Below the pieces are notes generated by a model. The model made no database searches, was not told the origin of the DNA, and worked only from the letters and a program-made list of their open reading frames with translations. Below, piece by piece: positions 44,228 to 51,613 of a stretch of DNA of 64,000 bases (position 1 is the stretch's first letter; the number at the start of each line of letters is the position of its first letter). A program made the translations under genes and the position numbers. The stretch spans positions 62,001-126,000 of the forward strand of contig NZ_BAAAFQ010000005.1 in assembly GCF_039523615.1 (NCBI RefSeq). The letters run 5' to 3'. Source of the stretch: Psychrosphaera haliotis. GTDB lineage: Bacteria > Pseudomonadota > Gammaproteobacteria > Enterobacterales > Alteromonadaceae.

Positions 44228-46279
44228 ATGAAACGCTATACTTGGTTATTACCTCTAGTTCTGCTCTCTACGCAGAGTGTCGCTAACGAAAAAGTGGAAC
44301 CAGAAAACTCTTCAAAACTGTTCCAAGCTGAAGATATTTTTGAGCTGGAATATGCCTCGTCACCTCAAGTTTCGCCTGATGGAAAGTGGGTGATCTACAC
44401 ACGCAGAAGTCACGATATTATGACGGATGGAACGCGTTCTAACTTATGGGTGGCTCGCACTGATGGTTCTTTACATCGCCCATTATTGTCGGGTAAAAAA
44501 GCCTTTTATGGCGCTAAATGGTCTCCAAGTGGTGACCGCGTAGCTTATTTATCAAATGAAGAAGGCCGAAGCCAGCTTTACGTGCGATGGATGGATACTG
44601 GCCAAACCGGTGTGATCACTAATGTTCAATCAGGCATTGGTAATGTGACTTGGTCGCCTGATGGCACTCAAATAGCCTTTACAATGTCGATAGCAGATAC
44701 AGACCGACCGCTTTCAGTAAAAATGCCAAAACGCCCAAAGGGAGCAAAATGGTCAGAGCCTGTTCAATACGTCACAAAAGCTCGTTATCAGGCTGATGGT
44801 GCTGGTATTTTAGAGCCAAAGTTTAGCCACATTTTTGTTGTGCCAGCAGAAGGCGGGACACCTAGACAGTTAACTCATGGAAACTTTAATCATGGTGGAA
44901 CTCTAGCTTGGTCGACTAATGCTGAAGATATTTTCTTTTCGGCATATCGCAACGATGATTGGGAATACCAAACACGTGAATCAGATATTTATAGCGTTAA
45001 GGTCAAAGGTGACAATGCGGGACAAATGACGCAAGTCACAAACAAGCCAGGTGGAGAATACGGTCCGGTTATTTCACCGGATGGTAAAAAACTAGCGTAC
45101 GTTAGTATTGATAACAAAAAGCTCGCTTACCGAAATCGAATCTTAGAAGTGTTGGATTTAGGCACGAAGAAAAACAAACAAATTACTGCCGACATAGACA
45201 ACTCTGTAAGTGGCCTAAAGTGGAGTGAAAACAATTCGGGTTTGTATTATCAAATGACGGAAAGAGGGCTGATCACTGTTGGTTACTCAACGTTGTCTGG
45301 TCGTCATATGAAAATTGTTGAAGGGTTAGGCGGCACTACCATAGGAAGACCATACGCGTTTGCTAACTTTGACGTAGACGCTGATGTAGTGGCTTATACA
45401 AAAGGCAGCGCTCAACGTCCAGCAGATATATTTGTTCGAAGAAAAGGCAAAGACTTTCAAATTTCTTCATTAAACGAAGATTTGTTAGGTCATAAAACGT
45501 TAGCCCAAGTTGAAGAAGTGGTTTATCAATCGTCAATTGATGGTGAAGAGATCCAAGGTTGGTATTTATTACCACCAAATTTTGATAAAACAAAAAAATA
45601 CCCTTTGATTTTAGAGATTCATGGTGGACCACACTTAGCTTACGGCCCTCATTTTTCTGCAGAAATGCAACGTTTTGCTGCTGAAGGATATGTTGTATTT
45701 TATGACAATCACAGAGGCTCTACAGGATACGGTGAGCGTTTTGCACTGCTATTACAGAACAAATACTCCAGTAAGTGGGATTTTGCCGACCATATGTCGG
45801 GTGTTGACGCCATGATAGCTAAAGGCTTTGTAGATCCTGATAAGCTTTATATTACAGGCGGCTCAGCTGGTGGCATAGCCTCAGCTTACGCTATTGGTTT
45901 AACCGACCGATTCAAAGCCGCTGTAGTAGCGAAACCGGTTATAAACTGGATTTCTAAAGTATTAACAGCAGACAGCTATTTAGGACAAATACCATTTCAA
46001 TTCCCAGGGATGCCATGGGACAACTTTGAACATTACTGGGAACGTTCGCCTTTATCACTGGTTGGCAATGTTACAACGCCTACTATGTTGATTACCGGTG
46101 AAAATGACCGTCGCACACCTATCTCAGAAACAGAGCAATTTTATCAAGCTTTGAAACTTCGCAAAGTGGATACAATCATGGTTAGAGTACCAGGTTCTCC
46201 ACACGGAATTGCAGGTAAGCCTTCAAGAATGGTCGCAAAAATCGAAAATATTCTAGCCTGGTTTAAGAAGTACCAGTAA
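44228..46279 (+). CDS. S9-family prolyl oligopeptidase-type serine peptidase, exported
   Basis: The 683-residue protein has a signal peptide (MKRYTWLLPLVLLSTQSVA). The N-terminal beta-propeller has repeated SPDG/SPSGD motifs (VSPDGKWVIYTRR, WSPSGDRVAYLSN, WSPDGTQIAFT), and the C-terminal alpha/beta hydrolase domain starts near GWYLLPPNF. The nucleophile is Ser546 in GGSAGG; the catalytic Asp lies in ENDRRTP and the His in GSPHGIAG. It is an acylaminoacyl-peptidase or dipeptidyl-peptidase-like enzyme acting on peptides in the periplasm. A 148-base gap holds the next promoter. Confidence 0.93.
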   Translation: MKRYTWLLPLVLLSTQSVANEKVEPENSSKLFQAEDIFELEYASSPQVSPDGKWVIYTRRSHDIMTDGTRSNLWVARTDGSLHRPLLSGKKAFYGAKWSPSGDRVAYLSNEEGRSQLYVRWMDTGQTGVITNVQSGIGNVTWSPDGTQIAFTMSIADTDRPLSVKMPKRPKGAKWSEPVQYVTKARYQADGAGILEPKFSHIFVVPAEGGTPRQLTHGNFNHGGTLAWSTNAEDIFFSAYRNDDWEYQTRESDIYSVKVKGDNAGQMTQVTNKPGGEYGPVISPDGKKLAYVSIDNKKLAYRNRILEVLDLGTKKNKQITADIDNSVSGLKWSENNSGLYYQMTERGLITVGYSTLSGRHMKIVEGLGGTTIGRPYAFANFDVDADVVAYTKGSAQRPADIFVRRKGKDFQISSLNEDLLGHKTLAQVEEVVYQSSIDGEEIQGWYLLPPNFDKTKKYPLILEIHGGPHLAYGPHFSAEMQRFAAEGYVVFYDNHRGSTGYGERFALLLQNKYSSKWDFADHMSGVDAMIAKGFVDPDKLYITGGSAGGIASAYAIGLTDRFKAAVVAKPVINWISKVLTADSYLGQIPFQFPGMPWDNFEHYWERSPLSLVGNVTTPTMLITGENDRRTPISETEQFYQALKLRKVDTIMVRVPGSPHGIAGKPSRMVAKIENILAWFKKYQ

Positions 46280-46292
46280 AACGAGTTAATAA

Positions 46293-46358
46293 TGGACAAA
46301 AAATTGTTGGCTAAAGTGTTGAGTCAAGCACATGTGAAACCCAGCTGTTTTTTGTCCA
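46293..46358. repeat. 11-bp perfect inverted repeat spanning 66 bases
   Basis: TGGACAAAAAA (46293-46303) and TTTTTTGTCCA (46348-46358) are exact inverted copies around a 44-base interior. They lie between the S9 peptidase stop and the yefM promoter. The right arm includes the TTGTCC used as the putative -35 hexamer. It could be a terminator-like structure or a tiny remnant element. Confidence 0.6.
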
Positions 46359-46379
46359 GCTTTAATGACTTGTTATACT
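46352..46379 (+). promoter_or_regulatory. Putative promoter of yefM-yoeB
   Basis: A TTGTCC -35 hexamer (46352-46357), a 16-base spacer and TATACT -10 (46374-46379) lie 46 bases before the antitoxin start. The putative operator follows immediately. Confidence 0.55.
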
Positions 46380-46392
46380 TTTTAGACTAAAC

Positions 46393-46411
46393 TGTACGAC
46401 ATTACCGTACA
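46393..46411. promoter_or_regulatory. Putative YefM operator, TGTACG-N7-CGTACA
   Basis: Two perfect inverted half-sites TGTACG (46393-46398) and CGTACA (46406-46411) flank seven bases, 13 bases upstream of the yefM ATG and just after the -10 region. E. coli YefM recognises palindromes with a TGTACA core, which these half-sites resemble closely. Confidence 0.58.
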
Positions 46412-46424
46412 TAAGGTTTTTATT

Positions 46425-46697
46425 ATGAATAGCATAAGTGTGAACCAATTTCGAGACAACTTAAAAACATACGTTGAACAAACAGTTAGTGAACATGAGC
46501 CGATAAAAGTGACAAGACGAGCAGGTGAGGCTTTTATTGTAATGAGCGCAGACGACTGGGAAAGAGAGCAGGAAACATTACACGTTTTACAAAGTAGTAG
46601 CTTAATGCAGCAAATTGCTGAGTCTATGAAAACGCATACGAATAAGAAAGGTTATAAACCAACAAAAGAGCAGTTAGATGAGATCACTAATCTTTGA
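46425..46697 (+). CDS. yefM: YefM-family antitoxin (type II toxin-antitoxin)
   Basis: The 90-residue protein starts with NSISVNQFRDNLKTYVEQ, with EPIKVTRRAGEAFIVMSADDWE after it, the Phd/YefM DNA-binding fold. The flexible C-terminal part (MQQIAESMKTH and beyond) should wrap the YoeB toxin. It overlaps the toxin gene by 20 bases. The palindrome upstream (46393-46411) fits autorepression by the YefM-YoeB complex. Confidence 0.93.
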   Translation: MNSISVNQFRDNLKTYVEQTVSEHEPIKVTRRAGEAFIVMSADDWEREQETLHVLQSSSLMQQIAESMKTHTNKKGYKPTKEQLDEITNL

Positions 46698-46947
46698 AGG
46701 TGAGACTTGGCTCGCATATGAAAAATTAAGAGAAAAAGATAAAAAGTTACACAAAGCGTTGTGCAAAATATTAAAGGAAATGCTTCGCTCAGATCCTAGT
46801 TCAGGCTTGGGTAAGCCTGAAGCGCTAAAGCACAACTTGTCGGGGTTATGGTCAAAAAGAATATCCCAGAAAGATCGACTGATTTACAAATTCGATGAAG
46901 ATTACGTCTATATATTCGCCATTGGTGGGCACTACGCCGATCATTAA
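46678..46947 (+). CDS. yoeB: YoeB-family ribosome-dependent mRNA interferase toxin
   Basis: The 89-residue toxin conserves the catalytic set known from E. coli YoeB: Glu48 in GKPEALKHNLSGLWS, Arg67 in DRLIY, and the C-terminal His85-Tyr86. It has three extra residues (ADH) after the His-Tyr pair, where the E. coli protein ends. It cleaves mRNA in the ribosomal A site. All catalytic positions are intact, so the toxin appears functional. Confidence 0.94.
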   Translation: MRSLIFEGETWLAYEKLREKDKKLHKALCKILKEMLRSDPSSGLGKPEALKHNLSGLWSKRISQKDRLIYKFDEDYVYIFAIGGHYADH

Positions 46948-46974
46948 AAAAGATAGTACCTTAAAAAAGAACAG

Positions 46975-47304
46975 TTAAATGCACTTCGCCGGTTTAGGCA
47001 GTCCTGCAATTCTAGTGGCTTGTTTTGCAGGCCCTTTTGGAAATAACTTGTATAGATAAATACTATTTCCTTTGTCTGCGCCTAGTTGTTTAGCCATCGC
47101 TTTTACCAACATTCTAATTGCAGGTGAAGTTTTATATTCTTTGTAAAAGTCACGCACAAAATTAACCACTTCCCAATGATTATCTGTCATGGTGATTTTC
47201 TCTAATTCTGCGATATGCTCTGCTAGTTCCACACTCCAATCATCCAAGTGCAGCAAGTACTCGTGCTTATCTGTTTCATATTCTTTATTATTAAATTCAA
47301 TCAT
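46975..47304 (-). CDS. tusE: Sulfurtransferase TusE (DsrC family)
   Basis: The 109-residue protein ends PKPAKCI with the reactive cysteine at position 108, the same position as in E. coli TusE. The DsrC-like core is seen in HWEVVNFVRDFYKEY. It accepts sulfur from TusD in the relay that delivers persulfide to MnmA for 2-thiouridine in tRNA. It is the last gene of tusDCB-tusE, 9 bases after tusB. Confidence 0.95.
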   Translation of the reverse strand: MIEFNNKEYETDKHEYLLHLDDWSVELAEHIAELEKITMTDNHWEVVNFVRDFYKEYKTSPAIRMLVKAMAKQLGADKGNSIYLYKLFPKGPAKQATRIAGLPKPAKCI

Positions 47305-47313
47305 TTATTGTTT

Positions 47314-47643
47314 TTACCAACTAATTATATTCTGTGCTTGTGCTGTTAATTTAACCCAAAGCTCATCGTCAATTGCCTCAACTAATACAGTACCAGTCAC
47401 AGCAGAGTCACTTACACTATTTTCAGTTAGGTTATTTCCTAGCAGTTTTATTTTTCTAGCTGAAACGTCTAACGCTCTTGCATATAACAACTCACTTGGG
47501 CTTTGCAGGTCGCTTTGTAGCAGGTACACAGCGTCTTGCAGAAATAGAATACGATCGTTTGATTCAATGGTATTTTTTGCTAATGCCCAGCTATCAGGGC
47601 TAAAGATTAAATGGAGAGTATAACGATGAGAAGAAAAAGGCAT
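47314..47643 (-). CDS. tusB: Sulfur relay protein TusB/DsrH-like
   Basis: The 109-residue protein has the small alpha/beta DsrH pattern, with ILFLQDAVYLLQ as the clearest motif. It lies between tusC and tusE, the usual TusB position. TusB is the small subunit of the TusBCD hexamer. Sequence is more divergent than the other subunits, so part of the confidence rests on gene order. Confidence 0.85.
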   Translation of the reverse strand: MPFSSHRYTLHLIFSPDSWALAKNTIESNDRILFLQDAVYLLQSDLQSPSELLYARALDVSARKIKLLGNNLTENSVSDSAVTGTVLVEAIDDELWVKLTAQAQNIISW

Positions 47644-47655
47644 GTTTAACTCCGA

Positions 47656-48018
47656 TTAAATTACAAAAACGTGATCAACGTTATTTTTTAAAGCAAGAAA
47701 GTCCGTATGTTCTATAGGTAATACATTACTTAAACGCTCATTGTTTTCTAGCCCATATTTAACAAGGCTGTTTGTATGAACATACACTTTTTCAATGTCG
47801 TAAATGTCTAACGCTTTGATTGTGCTTGTATAATCTTTCTGCGAAAAAGACTCAGGATCTTGATGGGCTAAGGTTTGAAAAACACCTTGTTGATAAAAAA
47901 CGACAGACACGTCCTGTTCGTATGACCCCAATATCAAGCTTAAATCTAACGCCTCTTTACCCTGTAAGTCATTAAATGCAGGTTGCGTATGAATGATTAG
48001 AATGGATTTTATATTCAT
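47656..48018 (-). CDS. tusC: Sulfur relay protein TusC (DsrF-like)
   Basis: The 120-residue protein belongs to the DsrE/F fold: SILIIHTQPAFNDLQGKEALDLSLI at the start, then DVSVVFYQQGVF. It lies between tusD (7 bases upstream on the minus strand) and tusB. TusC has no required cysteine and stabilises the TusBCD complex. Confidence 0.9.
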   Translation of the reverse strand: MNIKSILIIHTQPAFNDLQGKEALDLSLILGSYEQDVSVVFYQQGVFQTLAHQDPESFSQKDYTSTIKALDIYDIEKVYVHTNSLVKYGLENNERLSNVLPIEHTDFLALKNNVDHVFVI

Positions 48019-48025
48019 TACTTTC

Positions 48026-48382
48026 CTACTTAAATTGGATTACTTTATCAACGATGGAGCAACGCTCCGCAAATTCGGCTAAACCTGCGATTTTAAAACC
48101 ATGCTCAACATGAGTTTCGTGAATGCCGCGTTTTACACCAGCCGTCACGCAAAGCCATAACGGTACACCAAAAGCTTTATGTAGTTTGAGCAACTCTGAC
48201 TGGCCGTTTAATTCATCGCTACTTATTTCAAGATTAGGAAGGGCGTTTGTTACGCCGTCTTGATATAAAAAGATAGCATCAATAATGTGGCCTTGTGCAA
48301 TGGCCGCTTCGCTAAACTGACAAGCTGATAGTACGGATTGTTCCGACCAAGCTTTACCATGAAGCATTATTAAATAGCGCAT
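48026..48382 (-). CDS. tusD: Sulfurtransferase TusD (DsrE-like)
   Basis: The 118-residue DsrE-fold protein carries the active cysteine at residue 78 in WLCVTAGVKRGI, the same number as in E. coli TusD. It receives sulfur from TusA and passes it to TusE in the cytosol. It is the first gene of the minus-strand tusDCB-tusE operon. Confidence 0.94.
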   Translation of the reverse strand: MRYLIMLHGKAWSEQSVLSACQFSEAAIAQGHIIDAIFLYQDGVTNALPNLEISSDELNGQSELLKLHKAFGVPLWLCVTAGVKRGIHETHVEHGFKIAGLAEFAERCSIVDKVIQFK

Positions 48383-48463
48383 GAAAGTCTCTTAGGTAAA
48401 TGTGAATAGGTATAGTTTAAATCATATTGAAGGGTTAACCCATCTCTGCCTTGAAAAACAGGC

Positions 48464-48494
48464 AAAAAAAAGCGCCACACGAAGCAGCGCTTTT
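48464..48494 (-). terminator. Terminator of the YccA-like gene
   Basis: On the minus strand AAAAGCGC pairs with GCGCTTTT across an 11- to 12-base loop, followed by a run of T. It lies 15 bases after the stop codon and before tusD. Confidence 0.75.
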
Positions 48495-48508
48495 AATGGT
48501 TTTGGCGA

Positions 48509-49174
48509 TTAGTCGTCGTTGCCGCCGAATGCCATTAAGATATTAATTAAGCTGATAAAGATATTGTATATAGATACAAATAACGTCACCGTTGCAAGAA
48601 TGTAGTTAGTCTCGCCGCCTTTAACAATCGCTTGCGTTTGCATTAGGATTGCGCCAGATGAGAATAAGATAAACATTGCACTAATAGCTAAAGATAACGC
48701 TGGAAGTTGTAAGAAGATGTTTGCTACAACTGCTGCGATTAGTACCCAAAAACCAGCAACCATCATTCCGCCTAGGAAAGACAAGTCACGCTTTGTAGTT
48801 AATGCATAAGCAGAAACACCAAAGAAGGTAAGGGCTGTGCCACCTAGTGCCATCATTACGATTTCACCGCCGCCAGCACCAATAACCATATTAAGGATTG
48901 GGCCTAACGTGTAACCAAGGAAACCAGTGAATGCGAATACAGCTACTAAACCCATTGAAGAGTTAGCTGCTTTATGGACAAAGAATAATAAGCCATAAAA
49001 ACCAACCAACGTCACAATTAACCCCGGGTGAGGTAAGTTTAATGCCATTGCACCGCCAGCAACCATAGCAGCGAACGCTAAAGTCATAGCCAATAATGAA
49101 TAAGTGTTTCTTAGTACCTTGTTCTGCTCTAATACAGAGGTTTTAGTACCTTGATACGCCATTCTGCTGTCCAT
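48509..49174 (-). CDS. Bax inhibitor-1/YccA family membrane protein
   Basis: The 221-residue protein has about seven membrane helices, with typical TMBIM blocks MTLAFAAMVAGG, GFLGYTLGPILNM and TLFVSIYNIFISLINIL. The ATG at 49174 is chosen because an AGGAG ribosome-binding site lies 7 bases upstream; an ATG at 49195 would add seven residues. The E. coli relative YccA interacts with the FtsH protease, and TMBIM proteins affect ion balance. It is adjacent to the tus genes, as in several gammaproteobacteria. Confidence 0.92.
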   Translation of the reverse strand: MDSRMAYQGTKTSVLEQNKVLRNTYSLLAMTLAFAAMVAGGAMALNLPHPGLIVTLVGFYGLLFFVHKAANSSMGLVAVFAFTGFLGYTLGPILNMVIGAGGGEIVMMALGGTALTFFGVSAYALTTKRDLSFLGGMMVAGFWVLIAAVVANIFLQLPALSLAISAMFILFSSGAILMQTQAIVKGGETNYILATVTLFVSIYNIFISLINILMAFGGNDD

Positions 49175-49195
49175 TTTGAACTCCTGTTGTTTCAT

Positions 49196-49531
49196 AATAT
49201 AAAACGTTGTTTAAAAACTAATGGTAGTTTTCATTAAATTGCATTCCTGGTCAATATATATAGGTAAACAATTTAGTTTCAAGATATTTATACGAAATAA
49301 AGTCACGATTGATTCACTATTTCACACTAATTTCGACTACATACCATTTGATAGGTTCCCCCAAATATAAAACTTTGTTGATTTGCTCAAGCGGATATAT
49401 TTGGTTTTGCCTTGGTAATGAAGTAACTGGCTGATTTCGATCAAAAACCAACAAACTCAGCTAAAAAAGCCTCACTTTGATTTAAAATTAGCCGAACAAA
49501 CCAGAAAACCTAACTTTTTTTAAACTTTGAC
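49196..49531. other. Intergenic stretch between the YccA-like gene and tRNA-Ser
   Basis: This AT-rich stretch has no gene or clear repeat. It must contain the divergent promoter of the YccA-like gene. Nothing else could be recognised. Confidence 0.6.
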
Positions 49532-49560
49532 TTTACAAGAGTTAGTTAGGTCTCTAATAT
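49532..49560 (+). promoter_or_regulatory. Promoter of the tandem tRNA-Ser genes
   Basis: TTTACA (49532-49537), a 17-base spacer and TAATAT (49555-49560) are followed directly by GCGC. A GC-rich discriminator after the -10 is typical of stringently controlled stable RNA promoters. The first tRNA begins 14 bases further on. Confidence 0.68.
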
Positions 49561-49574
49561 GCGCTTCATCAAGT

Positions 49575-49666
49575 GGAGAGGTGGCAGAGTTCGGTCGAAT
49601 GCACCTGACTTGAAATCAGGCGAAGGGTTAAACCTTCCGGGGGTTCGAATCCCTCCCTCTCCGCCA
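49575..49666 (+). tRNA. tRNA-Ser(UGA), first copy
   Basis: A 92-base class II tRNA with acceptor stem GGAGAGG/CCTCTCC, discriminator G and encoded CCA. The anticodon loop CTTGAAA between CCTGA and TCAGG gives anticodon TGA. The long variable arm (GAAGGGTTAAACCTTC) is diagnostic of tRNA-Ser, and the T arm reads GGGGGTTCGAATCCCTC. Confidence 0.96.
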
Positions 49667-49713
49667 CTTATACAAACTATGAGTTTTTAATTAAACTTGT
49701 GGCAAACGACTTA

Positions 49714-49805
49714 GGAAAGCTGGCAGAGCTCGGTCGAATGCACCTGACTTGAAATCAGGCGAAGGGTCAAACCTTCCGGGGGTTCGAATCCCTCGCTTTC
49801 CGCCA
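49714..49805 (+). tRNA. tRNA-Ser(UGA), second copy with a different acceptor stem
   Basis: Nearly identical in body to the first copy (same TGA anticodon, variable arm differing by one T to C change) but with acceptor stem GGAAAGC/GCTTTCC, where both strands have changed together. Encoded CCA is present. The gene lies 47 bases after the first and shares its promoter and terminator. Confidence 0.96.
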
Positions 49806-49812
49806 AATCAAC

Positions 49813-49842
49813 GAAGCCCGATCATTTGATTGGGCTTTTTTG
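49813..49842 (+). terminator. Terminator of the tRNA-Ser pair
   Basis: GCCCGATCA and TGATTGGGC form a nine-pair stem (one G-U pair) closed by two bases, followed by a run of T. It lies 8 bases after the second tRNA. Confidence 0.88.
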
Positions 49843-49894
49843 TATCTAAAATTTACCTTTCATTTATAGCATCAGTTGCTTCGTGAGTAGTAAC

Positions 49895-50248
49895 GCTTAG
49901 CTGTGATTGTTATACAGCGAGGACGGCATAAATACTTCCATGTAGCCTCGACGATTCATCCCTGAATCGAACGCCTTCTTGATAATCAATCAGCAGCACG
50001 CTACCTCGACATTGGTAATGCTTAGCTGTGATTGTTATCCAACAAGGACGGCATAAATACATCCATGTAGCCTCGACGATTCATCCCTGAATCGAACGCC
50101 TCGTTAATAATCAATCAGCAGCACGTTAGTTCGATACTGGTAATTCTCAGCTGTGATTGTTATGCAGCGAGGGCGGCATAAATACATCCATGTAGCCTCG
50201 ACGATTCATCCTTGAATCGAACGCCTCGCTGATAATCAATCATCAGCA
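49895..50248. repeat. Structured repeat element E1, locus C: three tandem copies of 125-bp period
   Basis: Full E1 copies begin at 49895, 50020 and 50145, exactly 125 bases apart. Each has the inverted outer arms and the CGATTCA/TGAATCG hairpin (the third has CGATTCA, TCCT, TGAATCG). In the third copy the arm core is CAGCGAGG (50165-50172) opposite CCTCGCTG (50224-50231), both changed relative to copy A (CAACGAGG/CCTCGTTG). The first and second copies carry uncompensated arm differences. Confidence 0.93.
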
Positions 50249-50304
50249 CGCTAGCCACTCTCGCCTAAACTGGTCATGAATTCACTGCACACGCCAAACC
50301 AAAA

Positions 50305-50488
50305 CCCAGCTCAATTACTTTCCTAATGAGGTTTCCAAGGCAAGGATGCCTAGGCGAAGCGCTTCATGGATGAACTTGAGCGTCCGAAGAGGAAAGTAAT
50401 TGAGCTGGGTTCACAACGACAAGGATGCCTTGGCGAAGCGCTTCATGGATGAACTCGAGCGTCCGAAGTGGAAAGTAATTGAGCTGGG
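50305..50488. repeat. Structured repeat element E2, locus C, with duplicated 79-bp half-unit
   Basis: The left arm CCCAGCTCAATTACTTTCC (50305-50323) is perfectly complementary to right arms at 50391-50409 and 50470-50488, which are 79 bases apart. The internal CCAAGGCA hairpin has one mismatch in the first unit (CCTAGG). With the E1 array it fills the gap between the tRNA genes and the convergent oxidoreductase gene. Confidence 0.93.
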
Positions 50489-50522
50489 TTCAAGCTAAAG
50501 AGTGGGTGAGTTTGAGCAGGGC

Positions 50523-51554
50523 TCAATCTAAGTTATGCATCTTCCCGGCGCACTCAATCGCACTTAAATATGCACCTTCAACACGACCACCTTTTGCCCA
50601 TTCACCAATGATCGCAAATTGCTCTTTATCATTAAAAATCACATTGCTGTCATCTGCTTTATACTTTTCAAGATAACTTTCCGTTGGTCGAGCGTATCGC
50701 CAATAGTGCACATAACTATCAATCAATGTAACTGGCTCACCTAGATTGTTATTTACGATAAGTTCGTTCAACCAATTTAATGCTTCCTGCTTTATTACAT
50801 TGGCATTTTCTCCAATGTTTTGCTTTGTATATTCGGCAGAAAAATGGATGTTCCAAATGTCTTCGATTTGCTGTGACTTCTGATTCTCTGTTATTTCACG
50901 AGCTGGTTTGTGGCTTTGTTTTGCTAACCAAGACACTTTTTCTTTACTGAACACGCCTTGTAATACTGGGTTAACGCTACCTTTTGTTGCTAACGTTACG
51001 GCCCAGCAAGGATCATGCACGTCAGATGGGATTTGTTTACTAATATCAGGAAGGTCATTAAATAGCTCTCTCGCTTGTTCAGCTGGAATGGTTGAGATGA
51101 GCCAGTCAAAAACACCAACTAATTCCATATTATCTCGCCATAAGAGCCACTTTCCGTCATCAAATGTAATGTGGTTAATCTTTGTGTTTAGTTCGACTTT
51201 TTTGTCGTTTAAAAGCTGTTTGGCGATGCTGTTCATTTCAGGTGTTGCAACATAACGTAATTCTGCATCGGGTGACGTAGCGAGCGTCTTTTCTCTTAAA
51301 AGTTGAGGTTCAAGGGTCCAGGGCGACACTAAGCCTTTCATTTCCCACTTTTCAACAGCACTGACGAAGCGAGAATCCCGGGCGGTAAAGTATTGAGCAC
51401 CCATATCACAGTTGCCCCAAGACAAACGTTTGGTATTCATTCGGCCGCCTCGACCTCGAGACTTTTCAATCACGGTAATGTCGTATCCTTTCGAAGACAA
51501 TTCGTCAGCTATGACTGCGCCAGTTAATCCAGCTCCAACAATCGCTACTTTCAT
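50523..51554 (-). CDS. FAD-dependent NAD(P)-binding oxidoreductase, renalase-like
   Basis: The 343-residue protein starts VAIVGAGLTGAVIADELSSKG (GxGxxG dinucleotide fold), with VIEKSRGRGGRMNTKRL immediately after, as in amine-oxidase/renalase-type flavoproteins. A C-terminal FAD contact near IIGEWAKGGRVEGAYLSA fits the same group. Substrate unknown. A 7-bp repeat array occupies most of its upstream gap. Confidence 0.83.
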   Translation of the reverse strand: MKVAIVGAGLTGAVIADELSSKGYDITVIEKSRGRGGRMNTKRLSWGNCDMGAQYFTARDSRFVSAVEKWEMKGLVSPWTLEPQLLREKTLATSPDAELRYVATPEMNSIAKQLLNDKKVELNTKINHITFDDGKWLLWRDNMELVGVFDWLISTIPAEQARELFNDLPDISKQIPSDVHDPCWAVTLATKGSVNPVLQGVFSKEKVSWLAKQSHKPAREITENQKSQQIEDIWNIHFSAEYTKQNIGENANVIKQEALNWLNELIVNNNLGEPVTLIDSYVHYWRYARPTESYLEKYKADDSNVIFNDKEQFAIIGEWAKGGRVEGAYLSAIECAGKMHNLD

Positions 51555-51613
51555 TTAAACCTCATTGTTTTCATTATTAAAATGTCATTACCCAAAATAA
51601 ATGGAACACTTCT

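Noticed and set aside
34218..50488. E1/E2 considered as integron attC sites
   Set aside because: No GTTRRRY/RYYYAAC core ends, no gene cassettes between copies, and no integrase in the window.
49575..50488. tRNA-Ser pair followed by repeats considered as the attachment site of an integrated element
   Set aside because: No integrase or phage genes, and no direct repeat of the tRNA 3' end was noticed downstream; the repeats are the dispersed E1/E2 elements.
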